A program made the position numbers and the translations under genes. This document shows, one piece after another, positions 12,276-25,038 of a stretch of DNA of 64,000 nt (positions are counted from its first letter, which is position 1; each line of letters begins with the position of its first letter). The DNA comes from Trichobilharzia szidati (taxonomy: Eukaryota; Platyhelminthes; Trematoda; Strigeidida; Schistosomatidae). Under the pieces are notes generated by a model. That model did no database searches and was not told the DNA's origin. It was given only the letters and a program-made list of their open reading frames with translations. The stretch is from assembly GCA_944472155.2 (NCBI GenBank), contig OX235279.1, positions 58,749,564 through 58,813,563 on the forward strand, read 5' to 3'.

Positions 12276-13194
12276 AGCATTTTATTTATTATTTAATTTT
12301 ATGCCTTTTCCCTCTAGCTAATATCTCTGACTTCTTTTCTTCATATACAAATAAAGTAATCACATGCAATTGTGGCTTTATTGACTCATTTTTGCCTATT
12401 TTTGTTATTCACCTGGTAGAAATATTTAAGTATTCCATTTTGACGAAACTGTGATCTTTATCATTCCCAGATGAACTAAACTTTTTTTAATTATCCAAAA
12501 CTATTGTTTTCTTTAATAAGCAGTAAACTTAATCTTATTGTGTTAGCTAAGATTATCAAGCCAGAACATATTCTTAACCTCGTAGGCTTGTGAAAAAAAA
12601 TTATGATGTTCCTTTAAAATGATGAGGCGATTTTAAACTACGAGTTATCTGAAGAAGTGAAACCATTACAAGTGGTAATGACTACGAGATACAGGCATTT
12701 CATACATATGAAGATTTTAACATTTTATTTCTAATCTTCATATTCATAGTGTTAAGATTGATATGTCAACTTATGCGTGGCAGTTCGAGTTGGTGTATAG
12801 ACAACGAATAGTTCTTCATTTGGCAGGAAGCAATAGTGAAAGAAATTCAAAACCACCCATGAAACGGTGTAAAAATTTATCATAATAACAGCCTTTTTTT
12901 AGCTGTGATTCATTCATTAACGAACAGAAATTATTTACAAATTATAACTTTCTAATAGAGTAAACTGTTGTTTACTGTATAGTTACTCACCCATTATGGA
13001 AGACGTCATGTTAGTGTGTGAAGTGTTTTGTGATGATCAGTGAATGTGATTATGCAGACAGTGACATAACATTCATAACTAACACCTAATCGGCGTGGCA
13101 AATTTGAATTTCATCGCTGTCATTTTCTCGTTTACTTAAAACGAGAATAATCATAGCGAATAATTGTTTTCAATAAATTCTTCTTTTGTCTTCA
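12276..13194. other. Intergenic, nothing recognised
   Basis: AT-rich sequence without a supported gene or repeat. Confidence 0.4.
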
Positions 13195-13375
13195 CAAACT
13201 CGGTTCGAACCTCCGTAGGTGCGTACTGTGAAGAGTCCCAAACCAGGACGAAACAGCTGTCCAGTACTCTCAGGTTTCTCACTGGTTCTCTAACTGACAC
13301 CAGCTCATGATAAAATCATCCAAACAATTAAACAAAATTCCTACAAAAAAACCAATACTTGAAAATTATAAATTC
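13195..13375 (+). mobile_element. SINE fragment with tRNA B-box and hammerhead-type core
   Basis: Starts with a B-box-like CGGTTCGAACCTCCG, then a hammerhead-like fold (13223-13267), then a body with CAGGTTTCTCACTGGTTCTC. The body recurs at about 45385-45500 with the same order of words. The tRNA-like head lacks an A box, so the copy is truncated. The design matches the hammerhead-bearing Sm-alpha type repeats known from schistosomes. Confidence 0.6.
13223..13267 (+). ncRNA. Hammerhead-ribozyme-like motif lacking core base C3
   Basis: Stem I: GTACTG (13223-13228) pairs with CAGTAC (13262-13267). Core: TGAAGA (13229-13234), where the family has CTGANGA. Stem II: GTCC (13235-13238) pairs with GGAC (13246-13249) around CAAACCA. 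GAAA follows at 13250-13253. Stem III is the minimal palindrome ACAGCTGT (13253-13260). The expected cleavage base C17 is 13261, after GT. Every element of a type I hammerhead is present except C3, so self-cleavage is probably lost. Confidence 0.6.
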
Positions 13376-16300
13376 ATTAATTTTGCCTTACAACAGCCGG
13401 TAAAATTAAATTAGACTTAAATCACATTGTATTATCGTGCAAGTACACAACGGAATAATAATCAGTGAGTTATGGTTATCAATTAAATCCACATAAAATG
13501 TATGGTCAGTGAGGACGAGATCAAATGGAATGAAATAATTCAGTGATATTATATATATATATATATATACATATATAATGAACAAAATGTATAGTTTTTA
13601 AGGGATGGGTGTAATCACTGCTGTTAGGCAAAAGACCAACAAATGGAGTACGCTAGACGTAATTTCAAGGGTAACAAATAACAATAATAATGATAAATTA
13701 ATAACGATAACATCATGTAAACACGAAAGTACTATTAGTGAACAATTATCAGGTAATAAAGGATTTAGTAAAGTGGAATGTAAGACATTATGTAAATACA
13801 GTAGAAAGTTTGAAGAACATCAGGTAAACCTAGGGTGACAGATATAATAAGAAAGATCATCAAGTTGTGAAAGGTCTGAAACAAATGTTTGTCATTGAAA
13901 CAAAGGGGAGAAAAGAAAAAAGCTGGAATAGAGATTTAAAATGTAAATCATCATTGTTTATGGGGGGTTTGTTGACCTCACTGTAGGCCAAGGTAAACAA
14001 AGCGGCTGGATACACTTCTTCTAGTTACAAAGACCAGGTCTTCTGGTGTTGGTTGCTCCCCTTTCGGTTACTGATTGAAGACCTAGTCGTGCTCCTCCAT
14101 ATACATTATGGGAGACACAGTGAACCACCGACAACGCTTGCTGCTGTTTTATTGAATTTTTACTAAATACATTCACACTTTTGACAGTTTCTACGAAAAC
14201 ATATGCATCTTTTTGTGTAAGTAGGCAACTGATTGGGTGTTTGTTGTTTTTAGCGTCAGAGTACTTTTAAATCTCTCTAACTAATACTGAAAAGAAAGAA
14301 TTAATTTATTTATCTGGGTAACTAAGTTTCCTAATCGAACGTCGGTTTCCAGGTGATTAGCCTACGTCTATCACAACATTTTAGACAAAGAGATAAAACT
14401 TCTAGTTGTGTCTTAGCTAAGCATACAGGAGACAATTTGAGGACATTCCAGTTACATTCACTCGAAAATTAGTTTCGGTCGTTTGTTTGTCTAATCCTTC
14501 AGTTATTATCATTTTCTTATTTTCTCTAGTTTTAACTATTTCATTAACATAATAAGTAAATGTTTCACATGTTGAGAAAGTTCACAAACCTCACAAAGTC
14601 TTTGTGAATGCCAGTCACCTGATAAGTCTTCTTCATTTTAAAGCAAAACTAAGCATGGGGAAATACAACACCTTGTTTTTTTTTCATTTGGTAGCTTCAA
14701 TTGACGAGCTTCTGAACTATTGAAATCACATCACGGTACTTGTAGGCGATGAAAGAAATCCGTAAATCAGAATGAGGTTCAAAAACTATTATCCAAAGAT
14801 TAACTTGTTTATTTCGAATTCAGGATGTCAAAGAAGACGGGTGGCAGTCAGTCGGTTTTTAAAACAATAGGAGACTAGTAGATGCATTGTGATTTAGTTG
14901 TAAGTTCTCGTGATCTCTTACAATCCTATCCATCTAAATACTTCCTTGGACAGACTTAAGATTGATATTCTTCCTTCATCAGTTAGAGTTATATTGGTAG
15001 CAGCCAGGGCATGAGGTTAAGATAAACCAGCCTACGGAGTCGGCAAATTCATTTTCTTTCCTGTACAACCTCATCTCTGTACAATTTGTTTTTATAAAAG
15101 CGAGTAGTAACAAAAGTGATGACTTGTCACAGACGTAGCTGTTAATATTGGTCAGTGCATAAAGGGAGTTGAACAAGCGTATTAGAGTCACATAATAAGA
15201 AAAAATTAATGAATGAGTTGTAATCAGGATGCACATAGCAAAGAAGGAAAAGATGGAATTCTGTAAGAGTTCCAAAGAAATACAGGGTCAGTTAATGAAA
15301 TTCAATGAAGAGTTATCACTGGATATCTAGTGTAGGAAAGAAGTATGGGATCCGCTTAATGGTCTTTGGAAAGCAACTCGCTGCTTAGTGTGATCTCAGT
15401 GAATACTCCTATGTACGCTGTTCATCTGGATGTACAAGAAGAAATAAGATCTTGATATTTCCCCATGCTTCTATTTAGTCTCTGCATAGGAACACAGACT
15501 GCAGTCTGAACATGAAACCAGTGATATACCCAGACTGACTACTTGGTTTATAAGTTACTGTTGGACGAGATCGGTGAAAAACTGATACCTCTTCTAGAAC
15601 ACTTGATTAGGATCTTCACATGAGTTACTAAGTGTGTTTCTTCGCCTGAATAAATGTGGAAGAAAGCTGTTAGGCCAGCATGTTTCCAGCTTTTCATTGA
15701 AAAGTATAGGCCTGTAATTAGTATTCACCATACCAGATATTTATCTAAACAAGACAGTGATACACATTCTGAAGAGATCTGATTTCGGATATCCCCTTTT
15801 TTGAAACCAACGATGAAGGCATTTGATGACCTGAAGGCGAAAAATAGTAATAACGAGGGGTATTCGTAGTTCTGTCATAGTCGATCGGTGCAAAGAAACT
15901 GAATCTAGCGCATTCGGAAAATGACAAGACGCAGAATATGTTTCATCATAAATACAATAAAATGCATCGTAATGGGCACTAGCTACGATGGATAGCAGAA
16001 GTTAAAGAGATGGACAATATATCGGGGCTTAGTAAAGATGACTAATATGTTGGGAAGAAAACTTAGAAAGACAAATAAGTAGACGAACATCTACTTCCGG
16101 AAATTACCACTCAGACAGTTCATGTCAGAAATGGACCTTTGTAGACCCATATAAACTACCTGGTAAAGTTCAGGATGGGCAGGCTTATGTCTTCCTCTCG
16201 AAATGCTCTCGTGTGACCACTCGTTCACAGCTTCTGCCAAATAAGTGCTATTTACTGCCTTCGCATGGGTAAAATCTTCCTCACATAAGTCAAAGTGACT

Positions 16301-17224
16301 CCAAACAATCAGTGTACACAGGCTCCAGAACTTGAAAAGGTTGAATGACGAATGAACCTCTTTTGGTCACTGGCAGTCATAGGAACACTGCTTCTGATGC
16401 TGCTGCACTGCTTCATGGATCAGAGTTCAAGTCAAATGCCCGGGAGATGGAACCTTAAAATAACCATAGCTTTGTTTGGGTGTCCAGGCAGTTACCTAAC
16501 CCTCGCAAAAACCATGGAGTATTATGTGGTGTATTTCTTGACGTCCATAATATACCAGGTTTGTGTTTTCGTAAAAAAATAATAGGTTATAAACTCCTAC
16601 CAAGGTTGCAAATCCTGCCTCTTTCCATTTTTGCTAGTCACAGGAGATCCTGGGATCTGTATTCACACAAACATGTGGTGAACCTCACGATACTCAGATG
16701 TGAATGAATCAGGCAGGTTTCTTCAACAGGTTTGGCAACACGTATACTTATCATCGTGTGACATTTGTCACATGACCGACTAAATTAGTCGAGAGCTGTG
16801 ACAGTGCGTGGCCGAGAGGAGATGCGTATTCTATTGATCTCGATAGTCTACTCTATCACATGCAGTCGTGTAAAAGCTTATGAAGAATAACTATACATGG
16901 TCACAATAATCGTTATTGTCTACAGCAGATAACCAACCTCGCTATTATTGTTTCATTTCTTAGAAAAAAATACAGCTGGGTGAAATTACGCTTAACGTAG
17001 AATTCTTGAGCTATGACCTCAGAATGCGCAAAAGCCCTACCATGGTTAGCAAGCAGTCTTCACTTTATTTCCGTTAACCTGGTAATTACGAAACTGAAAA
17101 CATCGCTTAGTTTACAAGCCAGTTCTAAGGCCATGAAAGCCGGCGCTGTTGCTACAGAAAATTTAAAACACAGGAAAAAAGTAAACTTATCTTCCACTGG
17201 AATCGGACAGACTCCATAGTTCGA
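13376..17224. other. Intergenic, no gene recognised
   Basis: Contains a (TA)n tract near 13552-13577. Parts of 14979-16720 have higher GC and long frames on both strands, as decayed mobile elements often do, but no protein family is recognisable. Confidence 0.4.
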
Positions 17225-18330
17225 GGATGGATGAATCTGACGAATGGAAACCCCTTTGGGACCTAGACGGACAAAAAGTTTTCCCTCGATGAAAGCAAAA
17301 GTAAGAAAGAAGAAATGGAATATCTGCACTATGTTTGAGTCTGGCGGCGATGTTAGAACTGCAGATGAAATGAAAAGATACGATATCGAAGTGGTGGGAA
17401 CCTGTGAAAGCATATGGAATGAAAGTTCACTCTCCAAACTGACGAACAGAAAGTAAGTAATCTACTCTGGTCACCCAAACACCAACTATAAACATACTGA
17501 GAGAATGGCTATCGTGGTGTCTCCAATGACAATAAAGACTCTCATGAAGTAGGAACCAGCATCCTTGAGATTCAAGACAACAAGATTCAGCTCAAAAGGC
17601 AGGAAAGTGTCAGTCATGAATTCCGTGCTCCTGCAAAAAGAGCAGACTGAGGAGCGAAAGAGGACCTTGGCAGACAGCCAACTCCAAGAGGCAATGGATA
17701 AGACCCCAAACAGATGGCGATATACAAATGCCAAACTAACAACAGACAACACAAGAAGAGGACTCAGCAAATGTCGAGTGGCGCTAGGTGGACTGGATTT
17801 CAGTGGAGTACTCTTTCCAGACCTCTAGACCTTTAATGATTTGGTGATTACACGCTGTATGCACAAGCAAAAAAATACTCAAAATGCAACGTGGGATAAG
17901 ATAGACCTAATCTCAATCTCAGAGAATTGAATATGAGGCTTATTACACATGAAGTCAGAAAGACGAGCAGATGTAGGTTCCCAACTTCAAACTCAAATTA
18001 AAAGACTTCAGAGTGGTTGCATATAAACCACAATTTAAGTTCCATACTCAGAAGATAAACAATTAAGCTGCAAAGAACACCTTCACTACAGTTTTCAAGG
18101 AAAAAAATCACAGTCATTAATTAATAATATCGAGAAAATCCAGTTGAAAGAACATTACAACTATCTGAAAGTGACATGGAAGAAAAACCATGTAAACACT
18201 TTACATTCAGAACTGAAGTAGTGAATAACAACAGTAAGTTGCAAAATACCTGTGTAAAATTGGAGAGCGGAATGTGATAAAATGAAAACTACTGGAGATG
18301 TACGTAAAGCAGAGTAATCAGATGAAGATT
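17225..18330 (+). pseudogene. Old RTE-clade LINE relic, endonuclease region
   Basis: Fragmented frames match, in order, the endonuclease of the RTE element at 53659-55078. Seen are EMKRYDIEVVGTCES (metal-binding Glu region), RFSSKGRKVSVMN, a broken segment over the GDMNAKLG region, and NATWD/DLISIS followed by RRADVGSQL, where intact copies read RRGADVGSDH. Stops and frameshifts are many and the catalytic His region is damaged. No reverse transcriptase follows, so the copy is truncated at its 3' side. It is the most decayed of the three RTE copies here. Confidence 0.75.
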
Positions 18331-21300
18331 TGTGAACATCTTAAGGATATGAATACATCTGAACTACTGTGAGTGAATTCGAGTCAAGTCACGAAGTTTC
18401 CGATATTTGATTCTCGGCATCTCGAGGAACGCAGTCGGAAAACCTTCATGTCCCTATGTGGTACATACCAGGATTTAGTGACTCGTGGTGAACTCACTAC
18501 TCCAAACTCTCTTCCAACCTTTAGAGAATGGTTGTGTTGTACATCGTCACACCATGTGCCACTTCACAGCTGCGAAATTTGACCGATGAAGACAGAAAGG
18601 GTAGAAAATTTACAATTTTTCGATCACATTTTTCCTCACTCAATTCCCCGTTTTAACTAGGGAAACAGTCAGTTTTATGGGGCATACGATTATACAGGTT
18701 CGTTTACGGACTTGGGAACATCTACCAGTTTGATCCAATAATTCTGTCACATCCCAGTGATGCTAACATACCACATTCCGTAGCCATTATCACTCACAGT
18801 TCACCTACGTCTTCCACGTACAGTTGAAGCTATGAGATAGCCTAAAACAGAACCTTGTATTCATACAGAACACGTTCAGGAATTGTTCCTACCATGATCA
18901 ACCCTGGATCAAAATTTCTCCCCATCAACGTCGCCTTTTCCACTTATCTCGTTTTCTTTTTCTTTGTTTGTTGTTTTTGTTTTCTTTTATCTTCGTCCTT
19001 ACAGTTTCAGCCATAATGTTTATAATTTATATCCTTTATTCTAGCATATTTTAAATAATACTGAATTTTACATTTATACTAATCTAACCTATCATTCGTG
19101 ATAACTTCTCTTTTCTCAGTACATGCCTCCTCCTGCTTGATTACGCATATTGGTTATTTCATGATGAACTTCTCATTGCAGTCTTACTATCTCCTCTTTA
19201 ATGTATACTATTTTGTATTAGTCATTCACCTGACACTTTTTCCAACCTTGAAATGGGCTTTTACTTTTCCTTCTCCATATTATATGACTCTATTATGACC
19301 AATCACTATTATCCTTTCGTAAATCACCATATTTTGTAGTTGCATTCAGCCCAGCACGTCGGTCATGCCAAAGCTGTGCATTTTGTGACCGTATAACTAA
19401 TCTGTTATTCTACGTGAAGATGAATCAACCAGACAAGTGGCTTTTATTGTAACGACAAATATATTTTATAACTATAAGAACTTAAAGAGAATTTGGTGTA
19501 AGGAGTTTTCCTCGTCCAGACTGAATTTCAGTTCGTCACACGGGAATATTTCATACTCTTAAAACACAGTAATTGCGAAATACAGCACCAGACTATGACA
19601 TCCCTGACTTTTGACCACTCTAGTAGACTTAGGTTGCCAACTTCCTCCAGATACGGGGAATCAGTTGTCAGGATCTCTTGACGATAATCAGTCGAAATTT
19701 TCCAAAATATAGCAGACGTCTTCACTCTGTCACGTCCACTGTTTTGACAATCTATACTAACTATCCTAACTGTTACACCTATTTTCGACCACTGTTAGAC
19801 TAAAACACTATTGCATGATCATTTTCGGTTTGCTTTTCGAAGTTTGGCAACTTTAGCGACCTTCCGTAAAAAGTTTTATGTTGATTAGTCAGTCATTTGC
19901 TGACTTTCCTGATAATACTTGAAAATCATTTCGTTTTGCTACTTGTGCTAATCACAAGTAGAAAAGGCGTGCATGTATTGGTGCCGGTTGCATAAAATTT
20001 AGGTTACTTAGGTAATTTCTAGTACGTATTATAGTGACCCATTTTATTACTCATCATCGTAGTATACTTTCACTATGTAATTGGACTTTGATTTGTTTAT
20101 CAATATAAAAATTGCGTGTTATCAATTGATACACTGTACTCGCTCAACTTTTGAATTTTGATTACTGCGATAATACACATTCGTACTCTTTCTCAAGTGC
20201 CTTTTGATTTACGTTGTGGATGTCGAGTAATCACAACGTTGGGACACAATAATAAACGTGAAGAAGAACTAGGATATACATGTACACTAGTTTGGTCAAA
20301 TAGAGCACCACAACAATATCATACATTAACCATGACGAATCACGGAGTGGACAATGTTTCATCTGTCTTTTAAGATGGATGTGAATTCTTATATAAACAT
20401 CCTACCACTTTGCACTCCGTTTTTAGTTATTGTGTCAGGACAGTAGAGTTTATTATTATACTGTCACACTTAATAAGGAACGAAATGAATGTCAACATGC
20501 TCCACTGCTGCATTACACTCAGGTTCTTTGACAGCTGGTTGAGTTTCGTAATGGTGTTAGTACTAAATTAGACTAGTGTGAAGAATTTGAAATGTGTGGA
20601 CAGTAATTCAGGATCGGATCTTTAATAACTCTTCTTATCAACCCAATTAATCGCTTTCTACAACATGCTTGGATGCAATTATAATGATGTATGCTTCCAG
20701 TTTACGTTGATACGGTTTAAACAAATCCTTCCTCATAATAAGGCGCATTTATTTCAAATTTGTTGTGGAGTACTTTATTGTTGTTATTAGATGAGTGGAG
20801 GCAATCCTGAGTGTACCGTGATGGCGAGCCACCTAGTATGGTGGCCACATTGCAAACTTGACTGATGGAATTCAGTCTGCAGAAAACAAAGGACTAGACA
20901 TATGACACTAGTTAGCGTTCAATCAAAAGCGTACTTTATGTTTAGGAAGCTGAGACTAGCATGAAGATTTCAATAAGTTTCCAAAGCTGTAATTTAATAA
21001 CCTCATTAACTCCTTCACAATGAGACTTTTCAGAGGTTTTCCAGTACAGAAAATTCTTACCTGTTAGCCTTACTTAGAGACAAACACGCCAAGTACCTGA
21101 TTATTTTATGTGCCAATTTAATAGACAAATACATTTTGTTGCCGTAGGACTTAGCCTTAGTGTATGGCCTTCTAAGCTATCATGCCTCACCTGTAAATGT
21201 CAAAAAGAATGAAAAGACAGACCGCAAAGTAAGGAAAGCTATGCAGTCAAAGTGAATGAAACTGTATAAGATAAAAAGTGTTCAAAGAGTAAACACATAT

Positions 21301-23175
21301 ATGCTTTCGTTCAATTTTGAAAGATGATGAGTTCTACTGTGCAGAATTTTTTAAGCATAATTTTTAGATTTCATAAGTTTTATTGCTGAATGTCAGACTG
21401 TTTCACATTTACTGTTAGTGCTAACTTCAGCGGCAGTAAAATCTGTAAGCCATAAATAAATGAAATTCAGTAAATCCCTTATTTTACGCTCTTGAGTTTA
21501 CAGGCACTGTTATACAGTTGGTCTCCAGTAAGATAAACAAGCGTTTTATCTTACGTGTGGGATTGCTGTTGTCAGTAAAGTCTCAGTTCACAGCAAGAGG
21601 ATTCCTATCATAGCAGCCCATTTTTGAGATCGAGGAAAAAGGAATATGAGCATCGACTTATTTACTGTTCAATACAACGGATCGAAGTTAGTCAACTACT
21701 TAACTATTAAACAAGTAGAGTGTAACAGAATATTTGCCCTTAACAATATTGTTCACCAAATAAATTGATGAAGGATACCTTAGTGGTCCAGTATTCAATG
21801 TTTTACTTTTATTCTTGAGCAAAGATACACAATTCAGGTGATGGACTTGTGAAAAATAATCTTAACTTCCAGGAAGAATAAATTTCCCCAAAGTCCATTC
21901 ACCCATTAAGTATTACATATATATTCCTCATTGTGAAAGCACTGCTCAGTGAACACTGGCTGACTGTTTCAACATAGAACTCTGCACGGAAGTGCAGAGG
22001 GGAATGTGGTTAATGGATGTCAATGACCACAGGGAGTGAATACAACTGCACTAATAGTTCCTAGTCATCAGCTCAGTATTCCGAGGAGCCCAATTAAGGA
22101 ACACTAGTGAGGTAACATCTCATCTTAATAATAAAGCATATGTGGTTACATCAAACTAAAAAGTGTGCATGTACCATCAAGGCAAACGTTGGCAATGCCT
22201 CTCCCAGCACCTGAAAATACGGCACAATTCCTTTGAACCATCTGCTAATTTACAAACTTGTACATTCTCACGATAGCATCATCATTGATACACTTTAAGA
22301 CAAATAAGATCCAATGTTCCACTTTTATTCACCTTAGCAGTGACACACTATTATTTATACTTTGAGCTGAACAATAATAATAGATATTATGGTGCTTCAC
22401 TACGTGAATTATCTAGTAGATGAATAGATGTGAAAATGAAACTGCACAATACCTCGATTTTACTCTTGAGTTACAGATATGAAGTTAATTTATGCAGAAA
22501 ACATCATCAAATTTCCAGTTATTAGTGCAAAATACAACTTTTAAGTTTGCAATATCTTCATATTATAAAGGCCTGGCAAACAGAAGGAGGTCTAAATTCT
22601 GCTTTTAAATATAGGTCTCTGTTAAAGTAGCCCTGGTATATTATTAGCAAAAGCAGCAAAGACAGATTTGTAATGTCATCGGTGATTCAATCTTCATCCG
22701 TTGAGATTACCTAACAATAAATGAGAATATTAAAAATCACTGTTATCAACAGTCACGTAACTTCCCGCGCATTGCGGGTGTATTCCTCACTTGTAAATAA
22801 GCCATACATATAGAACAATAATTCATTTGGTGAAAAATATCCCAGGCTATGATTACTTAGAACATATCCCAGGTATTTTTCCAAAACTACACCTAAGGCA
22901 ACCAGTGAAAAACGATAAGCACACAAGATATCAGTGTTTCCAATATATTTACAAACTTTAACGTAAAATAGCAAAAGTATGACAAATGTCATGATTTTTG
23001 AGCCTAAAGATTATAAACAAGGAGTTCATTGCTTAAAAAAAAGTGACGGGTTTTGAAACACAAGTTTTACAGAATCATAAACCCCACTTTTTAACCTGCT
23101 AATTATGAAATAACGATAGTAAACACCACCAAAATGAAAACATATCAGCAGGACAAACCAAAAATACAAATTATG
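18331..23175. other. Intergenic, no gene recognised; includes probable SPEF1 3' flank
   Basis: Only short frames without recognisable products. The end nearest 23175 should contain the SPEF1 3' UTR, but I could not fix its poly(A) signal. Confidence 0.4.
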
Positions 23176-23946
23176 CTAGTGTGAAATCCAGTTAATTTTC
23201 TTTTGTAGTTCTTCGATTTTCCTGTCTTTCAGTGTCAAAAGACTCTCCAGCTTCCTAATTTTGGCATGTAGTATCTCAATAGTTTCATTTAAAGTGATAC
23301 ATTGTTGCATCTTATCCTCAAAATACACGCGAGGGACATATTCTGATCTTTTCGGTATTATGCCACTTAGTTTCTGATCACCTCTGTTTACGATCCCGTT
23401 AGGACTACGCGCATGACGTATAGCTGCTCCAGCGTTGCATATGGCTGGGAAATCCAAGGAAGGAGACCGGACTCCTCGGGGAAATAGGGGATTCAATTGT
23501 CTTTTAGCTCGAGACCTACCTACTGGAGAATTCGAACTGTCACGATTACCACGAGCATGCGGATACCTATCTGCCTCAGGTCTGTAATCATAAACCTTCC
23601 CCTTGTCGTCCGAAACCATTCGCTCAATTCTGGTTCTCAATAGCAGCAAAACTTTCTCTATAGTTCCGGGTTTGGCCATAGCCAAACTTTCAATGACATC
23701 ATCGGATAATTCGAAATTCAACTTTTTAAAAACTTTCCAGTTCAGCAGTTGCCAGTTTTTCCTTTTGGACTCGACAGAGTTACACGTAGGAAAATTATGA
23801 ACATCTACAATTTTCGGGAAAAAGAACTTCATGACTTCAGCCATAAGAACACCATCTGAAAAGTCCCTTGCTATATTTCTTTTGATACGAGACAAAGGGA
23901 TTTTATCAACCCAGGTGTATAAATCTTGCAATACACAGTCATCCAT
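23176..23946 (-). CDS. SPEF1: Sperm flagellar protein 1 (SPEF1/CLAMP)
   Basis: Encodes 256 residues, close to the usual 230-250 of the family, from an ATG at 23946. Residues 1-105 form the SPEF1-type calponin-homology domain: LYTWVDKIPLSRIKRNIARD, FSDGVLMAEVMKFFFPKIV, then LNWKVFKKLNF. The middle (about 120-200) is basic and Ser/Pro-rich. The C-terminus (about 218-252) is a predicted coiled coil, with ETIEILHAKIRKLESLL followed by LKDRKIEELQKKIN, which aligns with the C-terminal coil of known SPEF1 proteins. Such proteins bind and bundle microtubules in cilia and flagella, including the central pair. The reading frame is uninterrupted and has no intron, which may reflect a retrogene or simply gene structure in this lineage. 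No neighbour shares its function. Confidence 0.93.
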   Translation of the reverse strand: MDDCVLQDLYTWVDKIPLSRIKRNIARDFSDGVLMAEVMKFFFPKIVDVHNFPTCNSVESKRKNWQLLNWKVFKKLNFELSDDVIESLAMAKPGTIEKVLLLLRTRIERMVSDDKGKVYDYRPEADRYPHARGNRDSSNSPVGRSRAKRQLNPLFPRGVRSPSLDFPAICNAGAAIRHARSPNGIVNRGDQKLSGIIPKRSEYVPRVYFEDKMQQCITLNETIEILHAKIRKLESLLTLKDRKIEELQKKINWISH

Positions 23947-24149
23947 AATATTTTATTCACATCATCATCTCTAGAAACTAAAAAACCTACTTATGTATCA
24001 CTAAGTGAAATAAATTCCAGTGACACACTTAAACAACAAGAAATAAATACAATAGAACTGGCATTAATTTTGTCTTTTTAAGGCAAGAATTCGTCGGAAA
24101 TTTAAGCAGCATAGGAACAGCAATGTAAATAAACAGCGAAATTGGGTTT

Positions 24150-24575
24150 ATTTGTTATAACGACAGTGTGCAGAGTGCAAATTACACCCTTGGTGGCCAG
24201 AACTTGAGTTGTGTGCCATCAGAACGCGACCTAGGCCTTATTTTAACAGAAAAGCTAGACACCAGTGTAAATTACACGAGAGACGTCGCCAAAGCTTACG
24301 CTACTTTACACTTTATGCATAGGCAGCTGGGAGCTCTTACTCCTGAACTATTCTTAACATTGTATACGTGAGGCCACTCCTTGAGGTGCATAATATCATT
24401 GCTCCTCCGCTACTCAAAAGGGATGCTAACATTCTAGAAAGTGTCCAAAGACGAGCGACAAAATGTGTGATCGGCCTCCGCAACAAATCATTTGAGGAAA
24501 GACAGAAGAAATTAAGTCTTTTCACACTTAGTTACCGTAGTCACAGGAGAGACCTCATCACCGTCTATAAGATCT
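24150..24575 (+). pseudogene. CR1-type LINE reverse transcriptase, C-terminal fragment
   Basis: Two overlapping frames separated by one frameshift near 24365 give the end of a CR1/Jockey-type reverse transcriptase: SERDLGLILTEKLDTS, LGALTPELFLTLYT, then VRPLLEVHNIIAPPLLKRD, LESVQRRATKCVIGL, and RRDLITVYKIL. The 5' part is missing. The match stops at 24575, where a sequence beginning TGTAGCGG starts, probably the LTR of the element with the downstream gag. Confidence 0.8.
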
Positions 24576-25038
24576 TGTAGCGGTAAATAATTCCCCAAAA
24601 TTATTAACCACAGCAATCATCACTCAACATTGGATGCTGACCCTCACTGTTTAAGTTGACTTGTTTAGCTGAAGGCTTACGGTCAAGCATCCCCGCCATT
24701 TGGTGCTTCGTCGTGTCACGTGCGTGCACGATTACTAGCTAGCTAAGCATTCATTCCTACCCGCGATTTGGTCCCAAAATATATATCGTATTTGGACGAC
24801 AAAATCTGGTCTTTTGCTTTACCATTTGGTACTCGAAGAACGAACACTATAGTGGTTGTTGGTATAAGATCTTGCGTTAGTATAATCCGTACAACTCGCG
24901 AACGTCGATACCTTCAATCTCTAAACTGGTCAGCCCAACCACGAACTACATCTTCAATTCACACGCAGATAAACCCGGTGAGTTCGTTCCTTTTTGTGTT
25001 TATTCTTGTACTATATTGTTATCGGCATACTTTTCGTC
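24576..25038 (+). repeat. Candidate LTR and leader of a CsRn1/Boudicca-like element
   Basis: Begins TGTAGCGG exactly where the CR1 fragment ends and lies directly before a gag frame. The 3' edge of the LTR and the primer-binding site cannot be fixed, and no second LTR copy is visible in the window. Confidence 0.45.

Noticed and set aside
16352..16707. Short hydrophobic reading frames as a membrane protein gene
   Set aside because: Two overlapping frames without recognisable family, in a stretch with no splice or conservation evidence.
24565..24876. Direct repeat TATAAGATCTTG as target duplication of a small insertion
   Set aside because: The sequence after the second copy does not resume the reverse transcriptase frame, so the two occurrences are probably unrelated or part of an LTR.
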